DNA from: Selenomonas sp.
GTDB taxonomy: Bacteria > Bacillota > Negativicutes > Selenomonadales > Selenomonadaceae
Assembly (NCBI GenBank): GCA_018052705.1
Contig: JAGPMW010000004.1
Location: 39,943-103,942, forward strand
DNA length: 64,000 nucleotides
Reading direction: 5' to 3'
Shown piece after piece: positions 18,236 through 27,244 of this stretch. A program made the translations under genes and the position numbers. The stretch's first letter is position 1, and each line of letters begins with the position of its first letter. The notes beneath the pieces are model-generated. The model saw only the letters and a program-made list of their open reading frames with translations, made no database searches and was not told the origin of the DNA.

Positions 18236-19525
18236 CTAAAAATCACCAATAATCCGCAGCCAGCTCTGCTCACGATCCATCACATACTCGAGACTCAGGA
18301 AGTCATGCATTTTATAACGCAGGCCAGCCTCCCCCAGATGATCAGCAACGCGATACTCATAACGCAGCTGCCATCGTGATGCCAGTTGCTGCCAGCCGCC
18401 AAACACAAATCGTTTCTGCCGGACATCATAACGCAACTGCCCATGGAAACGCGAATTCAGCCGTCGATCCAGACCCAGCTGCCAATCCCAATTCATCTGC
18501 TGCGGCATAACATCCGACAATAAAAAGAACTCATCCTGCCCACTCAGCATCCTGCCTGCATGAACCCGGAACAGCAGATTATCATCAGCATCATGATGTG
18601 TAGTTCCTCTGCGGCCAATATCCTGCCAGCCGGTCAGCCGCAGGCGGTAACGGCTGCTGTTCGATCGGCTCATCAAACGCAGCTGCTCTGCGGCCTGGAT
18701 ATCTACCACAGTCTTCATGTGCAGTGTTCGAAAATCAGACAGGCCATCGAGTTCCTGACGAATATCGTTTTCCAGCTCTGCCTGATGCCGCTGGACAAAC
18801 GCTACAGGGACCCCCACCAGATCATCAACTTTATTCTGAGCCAGCTCGCGATGCCCTAGCAAAGTAAAATTGGGAATGGTATCCGAACGCATTGATAAAT
18901 CCACGGTTCGGACGACTGGCAGCTTCGGATAGACCACCAGCATCACACTGGCCTGTTTATCCGGCTGCAGCTCAAAATCAGCCCGGAACTCGGGCAGATG
19001 CGCCGCCAAATAATCATTCAGATGATGCTTGAGTACCCCATTGGTCCAATCCGATGCCGCCGTCGGCAGCCCAATCAACGCATCATCAAATACCTGATCA
19101 ACCCCGGCCAGATCCTGACGCACGAGCCGCTCAATCCGTGGTGGCATGCCTTCAACGGTTGTTTTAACTTTTACCGTTCGAATGACATCTGACCAGGGCA
19201 GTAATTGCACCTGCACCAGCGTATGTTCAGCCGGCACGATGGACACCCGCTCGACGGTATAACCGACCAGCACTTTGTCGAATACTTCCCGGATCAGCTG
19301 TTCATCTGCCGCACAGGTCCCAGCAACGGCCGACACTTCCCGACCAGATATCAGCTGGTCGGCTATCGTCCCCACACTGCGATTCATGCGATCGCGCACA
19401 ATCGGTGGCAGACTATGTTCGGCTGTCACCTCAGCATCTACTGACTCGACCCGTACGCCCGCCTCCGCCAGGGCAGCCGGCCCCAGCAGCATCGCTGCCA
19501 GTACCAGGCAAAGCAGCGTCTTCAT
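18236..19525 (-). CDS. Unrecognised outer-membrane protein downstream of bamA
   Basis: About 429 residues starting MKTLLCLVLAAMLLGPAALAEA, a clear signal peptide. The middle (about 25-260) has alternating alpha/beta stretches reminiscent of POTRA-like modules (for example VERVSIVPAEHTLVQVQLLP and RTVDLSMRSDTIPNFTLLGH). The last 150 residues are alternating-strand sequence rich in W, Y, R (WDWQLGLDRRLNSRFHGQLR, WQLRYEYRVADH) ending IIGDF with a terminal Phe, the C-terminal signal of BamA substrates. I infer a periplasmic domain plus small barrel. It directly follows bamA. ATG 19525 was preferred to a TTG at 19561 that lacks a signal peptide context. Confidence 0.6.
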   Translation of the reverse strand: MKTLLCLVLAAMLLGPAALAEAGVRVESVDAEVTAEHSLPPIVRDRMNRSVGTIADQLISGREVSAVAGTCAADEQLIREVFDKVLVGYTVERVSIVPAEHTLVQVQLLPWSDVIRTVKVKTTVEGMPPRIERLVRQDLAGVDQVFDDALIGLPTAASDWTNGVLKHHLNDYLAAHLPEFRADFELQPDKQASVMLVVYPKLPVVRTVDLSMRSDTIPNFTLLGHRELAQNKVDDLVGVPVAFVQRHQAELENDIRQELDGLSDFRTLHMKTVVDIQAAEQLRLMSRSNSSRYRLRLTGWQDIGRRGTTHHDADDNLLFRVHAGRMLSGQDEFFLLSDVMPQQMNWDWQLGLDRRLNSRFHGQLRYDVRQKRFVFGGWQQLASRWQLRYEYRVADHLGEAGLRYKMHDFLSLEYVMDREQSWLRIIGDF

Positions 19526-19561
19526 ACGGCTGCACACTTCCTTTCCTAAAAAAGGCTGCAA

Positions 19562-21457
19562 TCAGAACGAACCACCAACTGTAAAGTGTACACGCCCGCC
19601 ATCACTGCCACGGCCATAATCAAGGCGCAATGGTCCAAGTGGCGTAGTCAACGCCAAGCCAATGCCGACACTGCCATGGATATTCTCCGGCGTATAGCCA
19701 TCAGACCAGGCTGCGCCCCAGTCCGTAAAGAGAGCTCCCTGCACTTTGCTGACAATAGGGAAACGGTATTCCAGCGTAGCCAGTGCCATACGGTCGCCAC
19801 GGAACTGATCCTCACGATAGCCGCGCAGGCTGCTCTGACCGCCTACTTTATATTGGTTAAACTCCGAAATATGCCCCCAGCCGACACCATACTGGCCGCG
19901 CAGTGCGAGGACCTGGGCATGACCGACCTTATGATAGCGCTGATCCTCGATCGTCAGTTTCTGGAAATTGAAATCGCCGCCGGCACCGGCTACCTCGCCA
20001 GATAAGCTGACCCGGCCGCCCTGCGTCGGATTATAGATATTGTCGCGGCTATCCGTGACATGCTCGAGCGTGATGCTGCGGGTCGTACCAAAGTTCTTAT
20101 TGAGCCAGGCTGTATCCGTGCTGCGATCTGTCGGGTTGGAATTACCATCGCTCTCATGCTTGACATACTCATCTTTACGATTGCGCAGCGTAACATAATT
20201 CGTTGAATACTCGCTGACCGGACGTCCGAGCGTTACTTCCCCGCCAGCATATTTGCGCATATACGTTTCTTTCAAACTTCCGTTGGTATCATAGTCATCA
20301 TACTCGTAGGTACGGTTATAGACGCGAACTGTGCCTACCGTTTCCTTGCTGTCAATCCAGGGATGACGATAGGACAACGAGTAACCATGGGCATCCGAAT
20401 CACTGCCGCTCTTTTCATAGGTCAGACTTACAGCATCACCTGTGCCGCGGAAATTCGTATCGCCAATGCTCACCATGCCGATAATGCCATCTTCCGAGCT
20501 GTAACCAGCTCCGATTCCAAAAGAACCCGTACGCTTCTCTTTGACATCAAGTTCCATAACCACGGCATTCGGATTCACACCCGGATTCATTTTGATATTG
20601 ACATCTTCAAAGAAACCGAGATTATAGACGCGCTGCATACTGCGGCGCGCCTTCTTGGAATTGAACGGCTCACCGGGTTTCTGCCGCATCTCGCGCAAAA
20701 TGACATGATCCTTGGTCTTGGTATTCCCTTTGACCTTATAGCCCTCAAGGACACCTTCATTAACCTTAAGTTTCAAATTACCAGCTCGGTCTATATCCAT
20801 ATCAGTGACCTTCGCGAGAATATAGCCATCCTTGCGATACTGATCCTGAATTGCCTGCACATTCTGCTGCAGGACACGGCTATTGAGAATTTCGCCTGGT
20901 TTGACCGTCATCAGCCCACTGAGCGTCTCGTTTGACTCAACGGTATTGCCTTCAATCTTCACACTGGCAAGAATTGGGTTCTCCAGTACATGATAGGTGA
21001 TAATGACACCTTCCGGCACTTTCTTAAATGTCGGATATAAGTCATAGAAATAGCCCTCATTGTATATTGCGTCACGATCCTTGGACAGTCCTTTGTAGGT
21101 AAACATATCACCAGTACGCATCGAGATTGCCGCTTTGGCCGTTGACTCGGTCAGTGCGGTTGTTCCCTCAAACAGCGTATCAACAATAGTCTGCCCTTCA
21201 TATTGCCTGCTGCCGTCTTCGAGTGCCTTATCTTCAGGACGATTCTTAGCCCACTCTTGTGTACGCTTATCAACCTTAGCCGCCGCAGCATCTGTCTGCG
21301 TTGCATTTGGGCTCGAAGCGGACGTGACTGCACCCGCTGTATTTGTAGCTGATGGCGCCTCCACACTGGCAGCGGCATAAGATATCCCCGGCACTACAGC
21401 AAAACTGGCAGCCAGTGCCACAGCATAAGCAAGGAATCGTTCATTTTTTCTCTTCAA
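19562..21457 (-). CDS. bamA: BamA/Omp85 outer-membrane assembly factor with three POTRA domains
   Basis: 631 residues; inserts beta-barrel proteins into the outer membrane. Signal peptide (1-28), an Ala/Thr-rich linker (about 30-65), then three POTRA domains (about 72-160, 160-236, 237-320; each with the G-x-(Y/F)xxxxV pattern such as YNLGFFEDVNIKM). A 16-strand Omp85 barrel follows (GSFGIGAGYSSEDG, SSLRGYREDQFRGD as loop-6 VRGF/Y-like motif) ending VHFTVGGSF with terminal Phe. Proteobacterial BamA has five POTRAs and about 800 aa. TTG 21457 lies eight bases after AGGAGG. Confidence 0.93.
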   Translation of the reverse strand: MKRKNERFLAYAVALAASFAVVPGISYAAASVEAPSATNTAGAVTSASSPNATQTDAAAAKVDKRTQEWAKNRPEDKALEDGSRQYEGQTIVDTLFEGTTALTESTAKAAISMRTGDMFTYKGLSKDRDAIYNEGYFYDLYPTFKKVPEGVIITYHVLENPILASVKIEGNTVESNETLSGLMTVKPGEILNSRVLQQNVQAIQDQYRKDGYILAKVTDMDIDRAGNLKLKVNEGVLEGYKVKGNTKTKDHVILREMRQKPGEPFNSKKARRSMQRVYNLGFFEDVNIKMNPGVNPNAVVMELDVKEKRTGSFGIGAGYSSEDGIIGMVSIGDTNFRGTGDAVSLTYEKSGSDSDAHGYSLSYRHPWIDSKETVGTVRVYNRTYEYDDYDTNGSLKETYMRKYAGGEVTLGRPVSEYSTNYVTLRNRKDEYVKHESDGNSNPTDRSTDTAWLNKNFGTTRSITLEHVTDSRDNIYNPTQGGRVSLSGEVAGAGGDFNFQKLTIEDQRYHKVGHAQVLALRGQYGVGWGHISEFNQYKVGGQSSLRGYREDQFRGDRMALATLEYRFPIVSKVQGALFTDWGAAWSDGYTPENIHGSVGIGLALTTPLGPLRLDYGRGSDGGRVHFTVGGSF

Positions 21458-21486
21458 AGGTCAAACCTCCTAATTGATTACTTCCG

Positions 21487-22047
21487 TTATTGCCGCAGGA
21501 TCTTTCCTGCAGACTGCATTAGTTTCTGTGTCGCGGGAGTTGGTGGAGTCGGTACAGGCGTCACAGCAGGCTGAGCAGCCGAAACATGTGGCAGCACTGC
21601 TGATGATTCCGGTACTGTGATCAGCGTCGCCGGCTGTGAAGCCGGCAGCGCTGATGCTGACGCTGATGTTTTAGTATCCGGCTGCGCTTGCTGTACAGAA
21701 GGTCCAGTTGCCCGTGGAGGGGAGGATTCTTCTACCGGATTGTGGCTCCCCGCTAAGACCGGCTCATTGGCAGTGACCGGGACATCCGGCCGCTGCCAAT
21801 GCTGCCAGAACAGCCAGCCGCCAGCAGCAATGAACAATGCCAGAACTGCTGGCACCAGCCGAAGCCACCAGCATCTAAACCATCTTCCACGCGGCGATTC
21901 CTGCACCTTTGACAGTTCCGCCCTGGCCAGCATAAGCTTCAAATCGCCCTGAACATCATTTTCATGATCCAGCAGGTGTTCCGCCTGTCCAAGCCAGTCC
22001 CGGGCTGCCCGAATATGATTTTTTTGCGTTTTACGCCGGTCTGCCAC
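21487..22047 (-). CDS. Single-pass membrane protein of unknown function, Pro/Ala-rich tail
   Basis: 186 residues, not recognised. A basic cytoplasmic N-terminus with a short helical segment (DWLGQAEHLLDHENDVQGDL, about 17-36) is followed by one membrane helix (about 65-83, VPAVLALFIAAGGWLFW). A 100-residue Pro/Ala/Ser/Thr-rich periplasmic tail ends LMQSAGKILRQ. Start GTG 22047 behind GGGGGATCG. It lies between the sigma-factor gene and bamA. Such a tail could span the periplasm or bind peptidoglycan; this is inference only. An anti-sigma role for its neighbour is conceivable but no known anti-sigma motif is visible. Confidence 0.55.
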   Translation of the reverse strand: MADRRKTQKNHIRAARDWLGQAEHLLDHENDVQGDLKLMLARAELSKVQESPRGRWFRCWWLRLVPAVLALFIAAGGWLFWQHWQRPDVPVTANEPVLAGSHNPVEESSPPRATGPSVQQAQPDTKTSASASALPASQPATLITVPESSAVLPHVSAAQPAVTPVPTPPTPATQKLMQSAGKILRQ

Positions 22048-22207
22048 AGCGATCCCCCCTGTCTTCTAATCCCAATCGTCATGAAACTATATTCCAGAAT
22101 GACTATCTGTTTCTTACCTGCCATATTACGCGATTATAGAGAATTAACAGCGATTATTTTTGTTTCACTGCTATTTTCATGTTCATATCACTATTTTACT
22201 CTTATTA

Positions 22208-22840
22208 TCACCAATGCTGTATAAACCGCGATAGCATTCCCCGTACCCGGCGGATGCCGCTTTTCTGCAGCCGATAGATATGGGAAGTGCTGAGTTGCAA
22301 GCCATCCGCTACATCAGTTGCCGTCTCGCTTTGTATATAGATACTTTCAAGAACTGCTTTTTCTTTAAGCGGCAGCCTGTCCATCGCCTGTCGTACGCGG
22401 GTCATCAGCTCATGGTCCTCAGCCTGCTCAGCCACGGATGGTGCTGTATCGATCAAGTTTTCCTTTAACGTCATACCGCCAGCAATGACTGCAGCATCCA
22501 TACAAGCAACATCGACCACGCCTTCCTTCCTCAGAAAGTTCAGCATCCGTCCGCGAATGCGATGTACAGAAAACAAGCTGAATGCCACCCCTCGGCCCGG
22601 ATCATAATGCTCTACAGCTTCAATCAGACCGATAGTTCCTTCCTGCACAATATCCATGATATTCTGCAGCCCCCGATAAGGCAGCGCCTGTTTGAACACC
22701 AGCGGCTGATAAGACTCGATAAGTATCCGTCTGGCCTCTTCATCCCCGGTCTGTTTATATGCCTGCCATAGCCGTTGCTCCTGTTCCGGCTCCAATAGTT
22801 TTACCCGGCTGAGCTCAGCTACATATTGCTCAAAACGCAT
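22208..22840 (-). CDS. Sigma-70 family alternative sigma factor
   Basis: 210 residues with sigma region 2 (YQPLVFKQALPYRG, DIVQEGTIGLIEAVEHYDPG, FSLFSVHRIRGRMLNFLRK) and region 4 (LPLKEKAVLESIYIQSETAT followed by a helix-turn-helix, LQLSTSHIYRLQKSGIRRVR). Region 3 is short and region 1.1 absent, so it is an SigF/SigB- or FliA-like group 3 factor rather than housekeeping or ECF. It lies inside the outer-membrane cluster between tamB and the bamA block, which suggests envelope-related control, though no recognisable anti-sigma gene adjoins it. ATG 22840 follows GGAGGGCAGA. Confidence 0.83.
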   Translation of the reverse strand: MRFEQYVAELSRVKLLEPEQEQRLWQAYKQTGDEEARRILIESYQPLVFKQALPYRGLQNIMDIVQEGTIGLIEAVEHYDPGRGVAFSLFSVHRIRGRMLNFLRKEGVVDVACMDAAVIAGGMTLKENLIDTAPSVAEQAEDHELMTRVRQAMDRLPLKEKAVLESIYIQSETATDVADGLQLSTSHIYRLQKSGIRRVRGMLSRFIQHW

Positions 22841-22857
22841 TCTGCCCTCCTTCTTAA

Positions 22858-25800
22858 CTAGAATGCCGTCCTAGCTTCCAGCCCGACAATATAAGCGCCG
22901 CCTTCACGTTCAAGCGTAAGGCCAAACTTATCACTCATATCATATTGGACGCCATAACGATTGATATTAGTTCCGCCAAGGCCACGCGTATACTTCAACA
23001 TAGCCTTGCTCGATATATATTTTCCCATTTCAACATTAAAATCGTATTTGTTTGTATCCGTTTCCGCCGTATGCATGTCAAACGCCGAACCATTGCCACG
23101 AGAAAGTGTGAACTGATCCATATACAAAACATTACGCATAACACCCTCAATTTCTGACAAGAAGCTCATCTGCAGCCCGACAGACAATAAATCGCCGGCA
23201 TCCATATTCGTCTGGCCATTCTTATAGGCATTCCGAAGCGTCAACAGCTGGATAATCTGAGTCTGGCTCATCTCCGGACTCGAGGTAAGCTGTAAGTCCA
23301 TATCCCCCCCGAGCGGCCCCTTGGCTGACAAAAACACCTTTGCCTGCGTCAATCGCGTATCAGCCAAAAAATCAATACTCGGCAGGAACGATCCCACCTG
23401 ATTAAAGGACGCCACGCCCTCACGAATATTAAACACCGTCTTCAAATAATTGATCGTACCGCCACGCTTCACCTGCAGGCTGCCACTCATCTTGGGATGA
23501 CTGGTAACACCGCCCGCATGAAATTGCCCGGTAAGATAAAGATCATACAAATAGGCACTATAGAAGTGAACACGATCCCCGACATTCACCTGAACATCAA
23601 AGACAGCATCTGGCATATTACCATCGCTGTCAGGAACCGTCGGCACCGACACCAGGCAATCCTGAAAATCAATTTGCCCGGAGATCTTTGGCCAGTGGTG
23701 CCCGTAAAAATCCTCATCTTTTAAATACAGTTGTCCGTTCAACGGACCACGGAAAAACTTACTTTGAATATCCAGCTGCTTACAGATCAGATTAAAGTCA
23801 TAATGCGCTGGCGTCAAACCATCAAGTTCGACTGAACCGTCCATACTATAAGTACCATTGCCCATTTTACCAGAAAATTCTTTTACTGTCACTTTATTCC
23901 CGGAAAAATCGACCTGTGCTTTCATATCGGTGACCGGCTTTTCCAGCTCTTTTATTTTCATCGCCCCTGACGGTATCATAATTTGACCTTCCACCAAAGG
24001 ATGTGCGAGCGTTCCATGTACCTTCAGACTGCCATTAGTTGCCCCAATTGCCCAGTCGATCTGCCTTGACAGGGTCGGAAGCAGCGACAAATCGGCCTGG
24101 TCCAGACCTACTGTCAGCTGAATCTGCTCCTGATCATCAAGCCATTCATCCGAACGTGCCGTGATTGCCCGCCAGGGGATAACGCCTTTAGCATTCGCTG
24201 AACAGTTTTTTTCACCGACCTGTTTCCTGACATCCAGCTTCTCTATATTAACCAGACCATTTTTCAAATGAAATACGCCTTCCATCGTATCAAAAGTCGA
24301 GCCCTGAACACCGCCATTGCAGGCATTCAACATCACATCCGCCGAGGGGTTATTCGTATACCCGCCCAAATCAGCACTTATGTCCGCCTTACCGGTTACA
24401 TCAGCAGCAACACCGGCCATTTTTGTGAACATGCCCGCCGCTATACCATTAGCTGTGAGCTTCATCTGAATCGGTCCATCCAACGCAGCACTCCCCGTTG
24501 CCTGAAATTGTCCGTTCAAGCCCTGTGAACCGCTCAATTTCTTGATATAGATCACCTTGTTCAGCAGCCGTAAATCTAATGCTATATTGTGAACATCATA
24601 GCCGCCAATCGTACCTTTCTTCATTTCACCAGTGATCGCCGCCTCCGGATTATCGGCCGTACCTCCCAGTTCAATACCACTGGACAGCCGCCCCTGGATC
24701 AGATCATTCTTCTGGTTCAGCAAAGCAGCTATCGCGTTGATATCGGCATTCTGTACCACGACGTTCCCAGAGAGGCCTCTTGTATCCGTATTAACGGCCA
24801 GGACCAGATCATAACTGCCCTGATTCTGCTGAAAACCAAACTGATCTACATCCAGCCTGTTCCTGCTATACTTAACCTTGCCATGGAGATTAGTTATCGT
24901 CTGTCCATTCATCACGATCTGCGGCGCATCCAGGATACCATAAAATTCTGGATCTGAAATTGTCCCGGTAATCTTGCCGTTGAACGTCCCATGCCCACTG
25001 ACCTCATAGGGAAGCTTATGTTCGATTCGTTTAAGGTTAATATCCTTAGCTGCCGTCACCAGATTCAGATGCCACTGACGATCAATGGTGCCATTAAGCA
25101 CCATATCGATCATTGGCGAATAAGCATGAAAATCCTGTAACCGCAATAACCCGTTTTTAAGAAAATAGTCACCATCCATACCAGAAAGCAGCACACCATG
25201 ATAGCTCCCCTGATAAAAGTGAATATATCCCGTTGCTGACGGATTATCGAGTGTCCCCGTCACCTTGATGACATTATCCACATTACCGGTAATCGGCTGA
25301 TCCGGTGCCAGCAGCGCAGCAATATCCTCCATCCTTGCCCCCATAGTATCGAGCTGCAAGTTGACCTTTTTCTCACCCGTAAAGCCCACGGCCCCAACGG
25401 CCCGCCAGGTCTCCTTGCCATTTTTTTCCATCAGAAAACTGTCGATACCAATACCATCCAGACTGCCGCTGGCCGTAAGGTTCAGACTGTCGAATGGCTG
25501 CTTAAAAATTGTCCCCTTCTGCCCCAGGAATTGTATCGCAACCTGTGGATTTGATGCATCACCACGGACTGTTCCCTTGAAATCAGACAAGCCTGTCATA
25601 TCAATCCGTGCATCCAGATGCTGCAACAGGGACAAATCAACATGAGCTCCATAATAGGCGATATCCATCTTTGGCAGCGTCGACGCATCCTGAATCGACC
25701 CTTCTATTCCCAGCCTGCTATCATTGGGGAGATTCGCACTCAGATAATCAATGGTAATATCATCACCAGCAGCATAAAATGAAGCCGTCAGTGACTCAAT

Positions 25801-27198
25801 AGGCAAAGTGCGATACGAACCTCGATTCAAGGCCGCATCACCACAGATCTGCAGATCATGCCAATCAGACCCTTTGCCGGTAACACCAACATCCGCCGTC
25901 ACCTGGCCATTGACCGCTTTAAGTACCGGTACATATTCAGCCATCTGGTCCAGCTCGATCCCATCGGCTTTGATATGGGCTGTGTATTCCATGTTTTCTG
26001 CCGATGCAGCCGCTTCTCCGCTGATTGTCCCGCCTAGCAGGGCAGCGCGCAAATCCTTCAGGAACACATGCTGGTCCTGATAACGCAGCTTGGCCGATGC
26101 GTTCTGGAACGGAATATTCATCACAGATCCTGCTGTCACCTTCACATCTGCATCAACCTTTGGATTTGTCAGTGGGCCCTTAACAGTTGCTGTAAAAGAA
26201 GCTGCTCCCTGTCCAGGAAAATTCTTCAGCACTGCTGAGGGATCGAATGAAGCTGATGATGCCTCCAGATCCAGATATGGTGTGCCCGTATTCAGGCGGA
26301 TTTTACCATGAACATTCGCCTTTTGCCCGGCAGCTTCCGCATCAGCAAAAATCAATGCCTCTGCATTCGTAAAAGCAGTATGCCCTTTGATATCGGTAAT
26401 ATCGGTATCCAGCACCGTTGCTGCACCGTCAGAAAAGTCTGCTTCGCCACTAAATGATACCTGACCGCCATTACGGTACAAATTAAGGCTGGCGTTCTCT
26501 ATCCTCCCCGCCCGAATCGTCACATTATCCGGAAGCAGTCCATCGGGGATCAGCGGCAGATAATCCAGCAGATTAATAGAATCCACTTTGGCATTCACAA
26601 TCTGGCGGTCACTGGCAAGCGTACCACTTGCCTGCAGGACAGCACCCTGATTTTTAGCAGCAGCTTCAAACTTCGTAACTGGATAATCCGAACAATCAAC
26701 AAAACCAGCAACATCCGTCAGCGTCAGCTCTTTCCCCTGCGCCTGTCCCGCCACAACAGCCTGCTCAACACGGATCTTGCCGTGAAATTTCTGATCGCTG
26801 CTGTTTGTCGACACGAGATCCTGAATATTCCAACTGCCGTCCGGCCGCTGTTTTACGGTAGCAGCAACATTCGATAGCACGACCTCTTTCACCGTATCGG
26901 CCGGCGCTGAAAGCACAGAAAACAGGCGGTAGGTTACCCGGGCTTTTTCAACCCGGGCAATCAGTTCCGCCTGTTTATCATAGATCGCCAGATTATGAAT
27001 TTCGAGATCATGCAGAGACCTTACCTGAATATCGCCTATATCCACTCGTACGCCCAGTGCCTCAGACGCCATGGAGCCCGCAGTCTGTCCTGCCAGCTCC
27101 ATAAATGTATGCGTCTGCACATAATATCCAAGGCCGCCAAGGCCCAGGACAATCATCATCAGGACGACCGCCAGTATTTTGAATATTCTCTGCTTCAT
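22858..27198 (-). CDS. tamB: TamB-like AsmA/DUF490 translocation protein
   Basis: 1446 residues, a length typical of TamB-type bridge proteins. One N-terminal membrane helix (7-29) is followed by a very long run of amphipathic beta strands (AsmA/repeating beta-groove) and the C-terminal TamB domain (about 1130-1446, with KRGGTINYLKTVFNIREG, FLADTRLTQAKVFLSAKGPL and MSQTQIIQLLTL). It ends LEARTAF with terminal Phe. TamB-like proteins span the periplasm and are linked to phospholipid transport and barrel assembly. No separate TamA is visible; the BamA at 19562 may be its partner. It sits next to tolC and the mla genes. Confidence 0.9.
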   Translation of the reverse strand: MKQRIFKILAVVLMMIVLGLGGLGYYVQTHTFMELAGQTAGSMASEALGVRVDIGDIQVRSLHDLEIHNLAIYDKQAELIARVEKARVTYRLFSVLSAPADTVKEVVLSNVAATVKQRPDGSWNIQDLVSTNSSDQKFHGKIRVEQAVVAGQAQGKELTLTDVAGFVDCSDYPVTKFEAAAKNQGAVLQASGTLASDRQIVNAKVDSINLLDYLPLIPDGLLPDNVTIRAGRIENASLNLYRNGGQVSFSGEADFSDGAATVLDTDITDIKGHTAFTNAEALIFADAEAAGQKANVHGKIRLNTGTPYLDLEASSASFDPSAVLKNFPGQGAASFTATVKGPLTNPKVDADVKVTAGSVMNIPFQNASAKLRYQDQHVFLKDLRAALLGGTISGEAAASAENMEYTAHIKADGIELDQMAEYVPVLKAVNGQVTADVGVTGKGSDWHDLQICGDAALNRGSYRTLPIESLTASFYAAGDDITIDYLSANLPNDSRLGIEGSIQDASTLPKMDIAYYGAHVDLSLLQHLDARIDMTGLSDFKGTVRGDASNPQVAIQFLGQKGTIFKQPFDSLNLTASGSLDGIGIDSFLMEKNGKETWRAVGAVGFTGEKKVNLQLDTMGARMEDIAALLAPDQPITGNVDNVIKVTGTLDNPSATGYIHFYQGSYHGVLLSGMDGDYFLKNGLLRLQDFHAYSPMIDMVLNGTIDRQWHLNLVTAAKDINLKRIEHKLPYEVSGHGTFNGKITGTISDPEFYGILDAPQIVMNGQTITNLHGKVKYSRNRLDVDQFGFQQNQGSYDLVLAVNTDTRGLSGNVVVQNADINAIAALLNQKNDLIQGRLSSGIELGGTADNPEAAITGEMKKGTIGGYDVHNIALDLRLLNKVIYIKKLSGSQGLNGQFQATGSAALDGPIQMKLTANGIAAGMFTKMAGVAADVTGKADISADLGGYTNNPSADVMLNACNGGVQGSTFDTMEGVFHLKNGLVNIEKLDVRKQVGEKNCSANAKGVIPWRAITARSDEWLDDQEQIQLTVGLDQADLSLLPTLSRQIDWAIGATNGSLKVHGTLAHPLVEGQIMIPSGAMKIKELEKPVTDMKAQVDFSGNKVTVKEFSGKMGNGTYSMDGSVELDGLTPAHYDFNLICKQLDIQSKFFRGPLNGQLYLKDEDFYGHHWPKISGQIDFQDCLVSVPTVPDSDGNMPDAVFDVQVNVGDRVHFYSAYLYDLYLTGQFHAGGVTSHPKMSGSLQVKRGGTINYLKTVFNIREGVASFNQVGSFLPSIDFLADTRLTQAKVFLSAKGPLGGDMDLQLTSSPEMSQTQIIQLLTLRNAYKNGQTNMDAGDLLSVGLQMSFLSEIEGVMRNVLYMDQFTLSRGNGSAFDMHTAETDTNKYDFNVEMGKYISSKAMLKYTRGLGGTNINRYGVQYDMSDKFGLTLEREGGAYIVGLEARTAF

Positions 27199-27244
27199 TA
27201 ATGTTCCCCTTAGAAGCCCACTCCCTGGCTATTATTTCCTGTCC

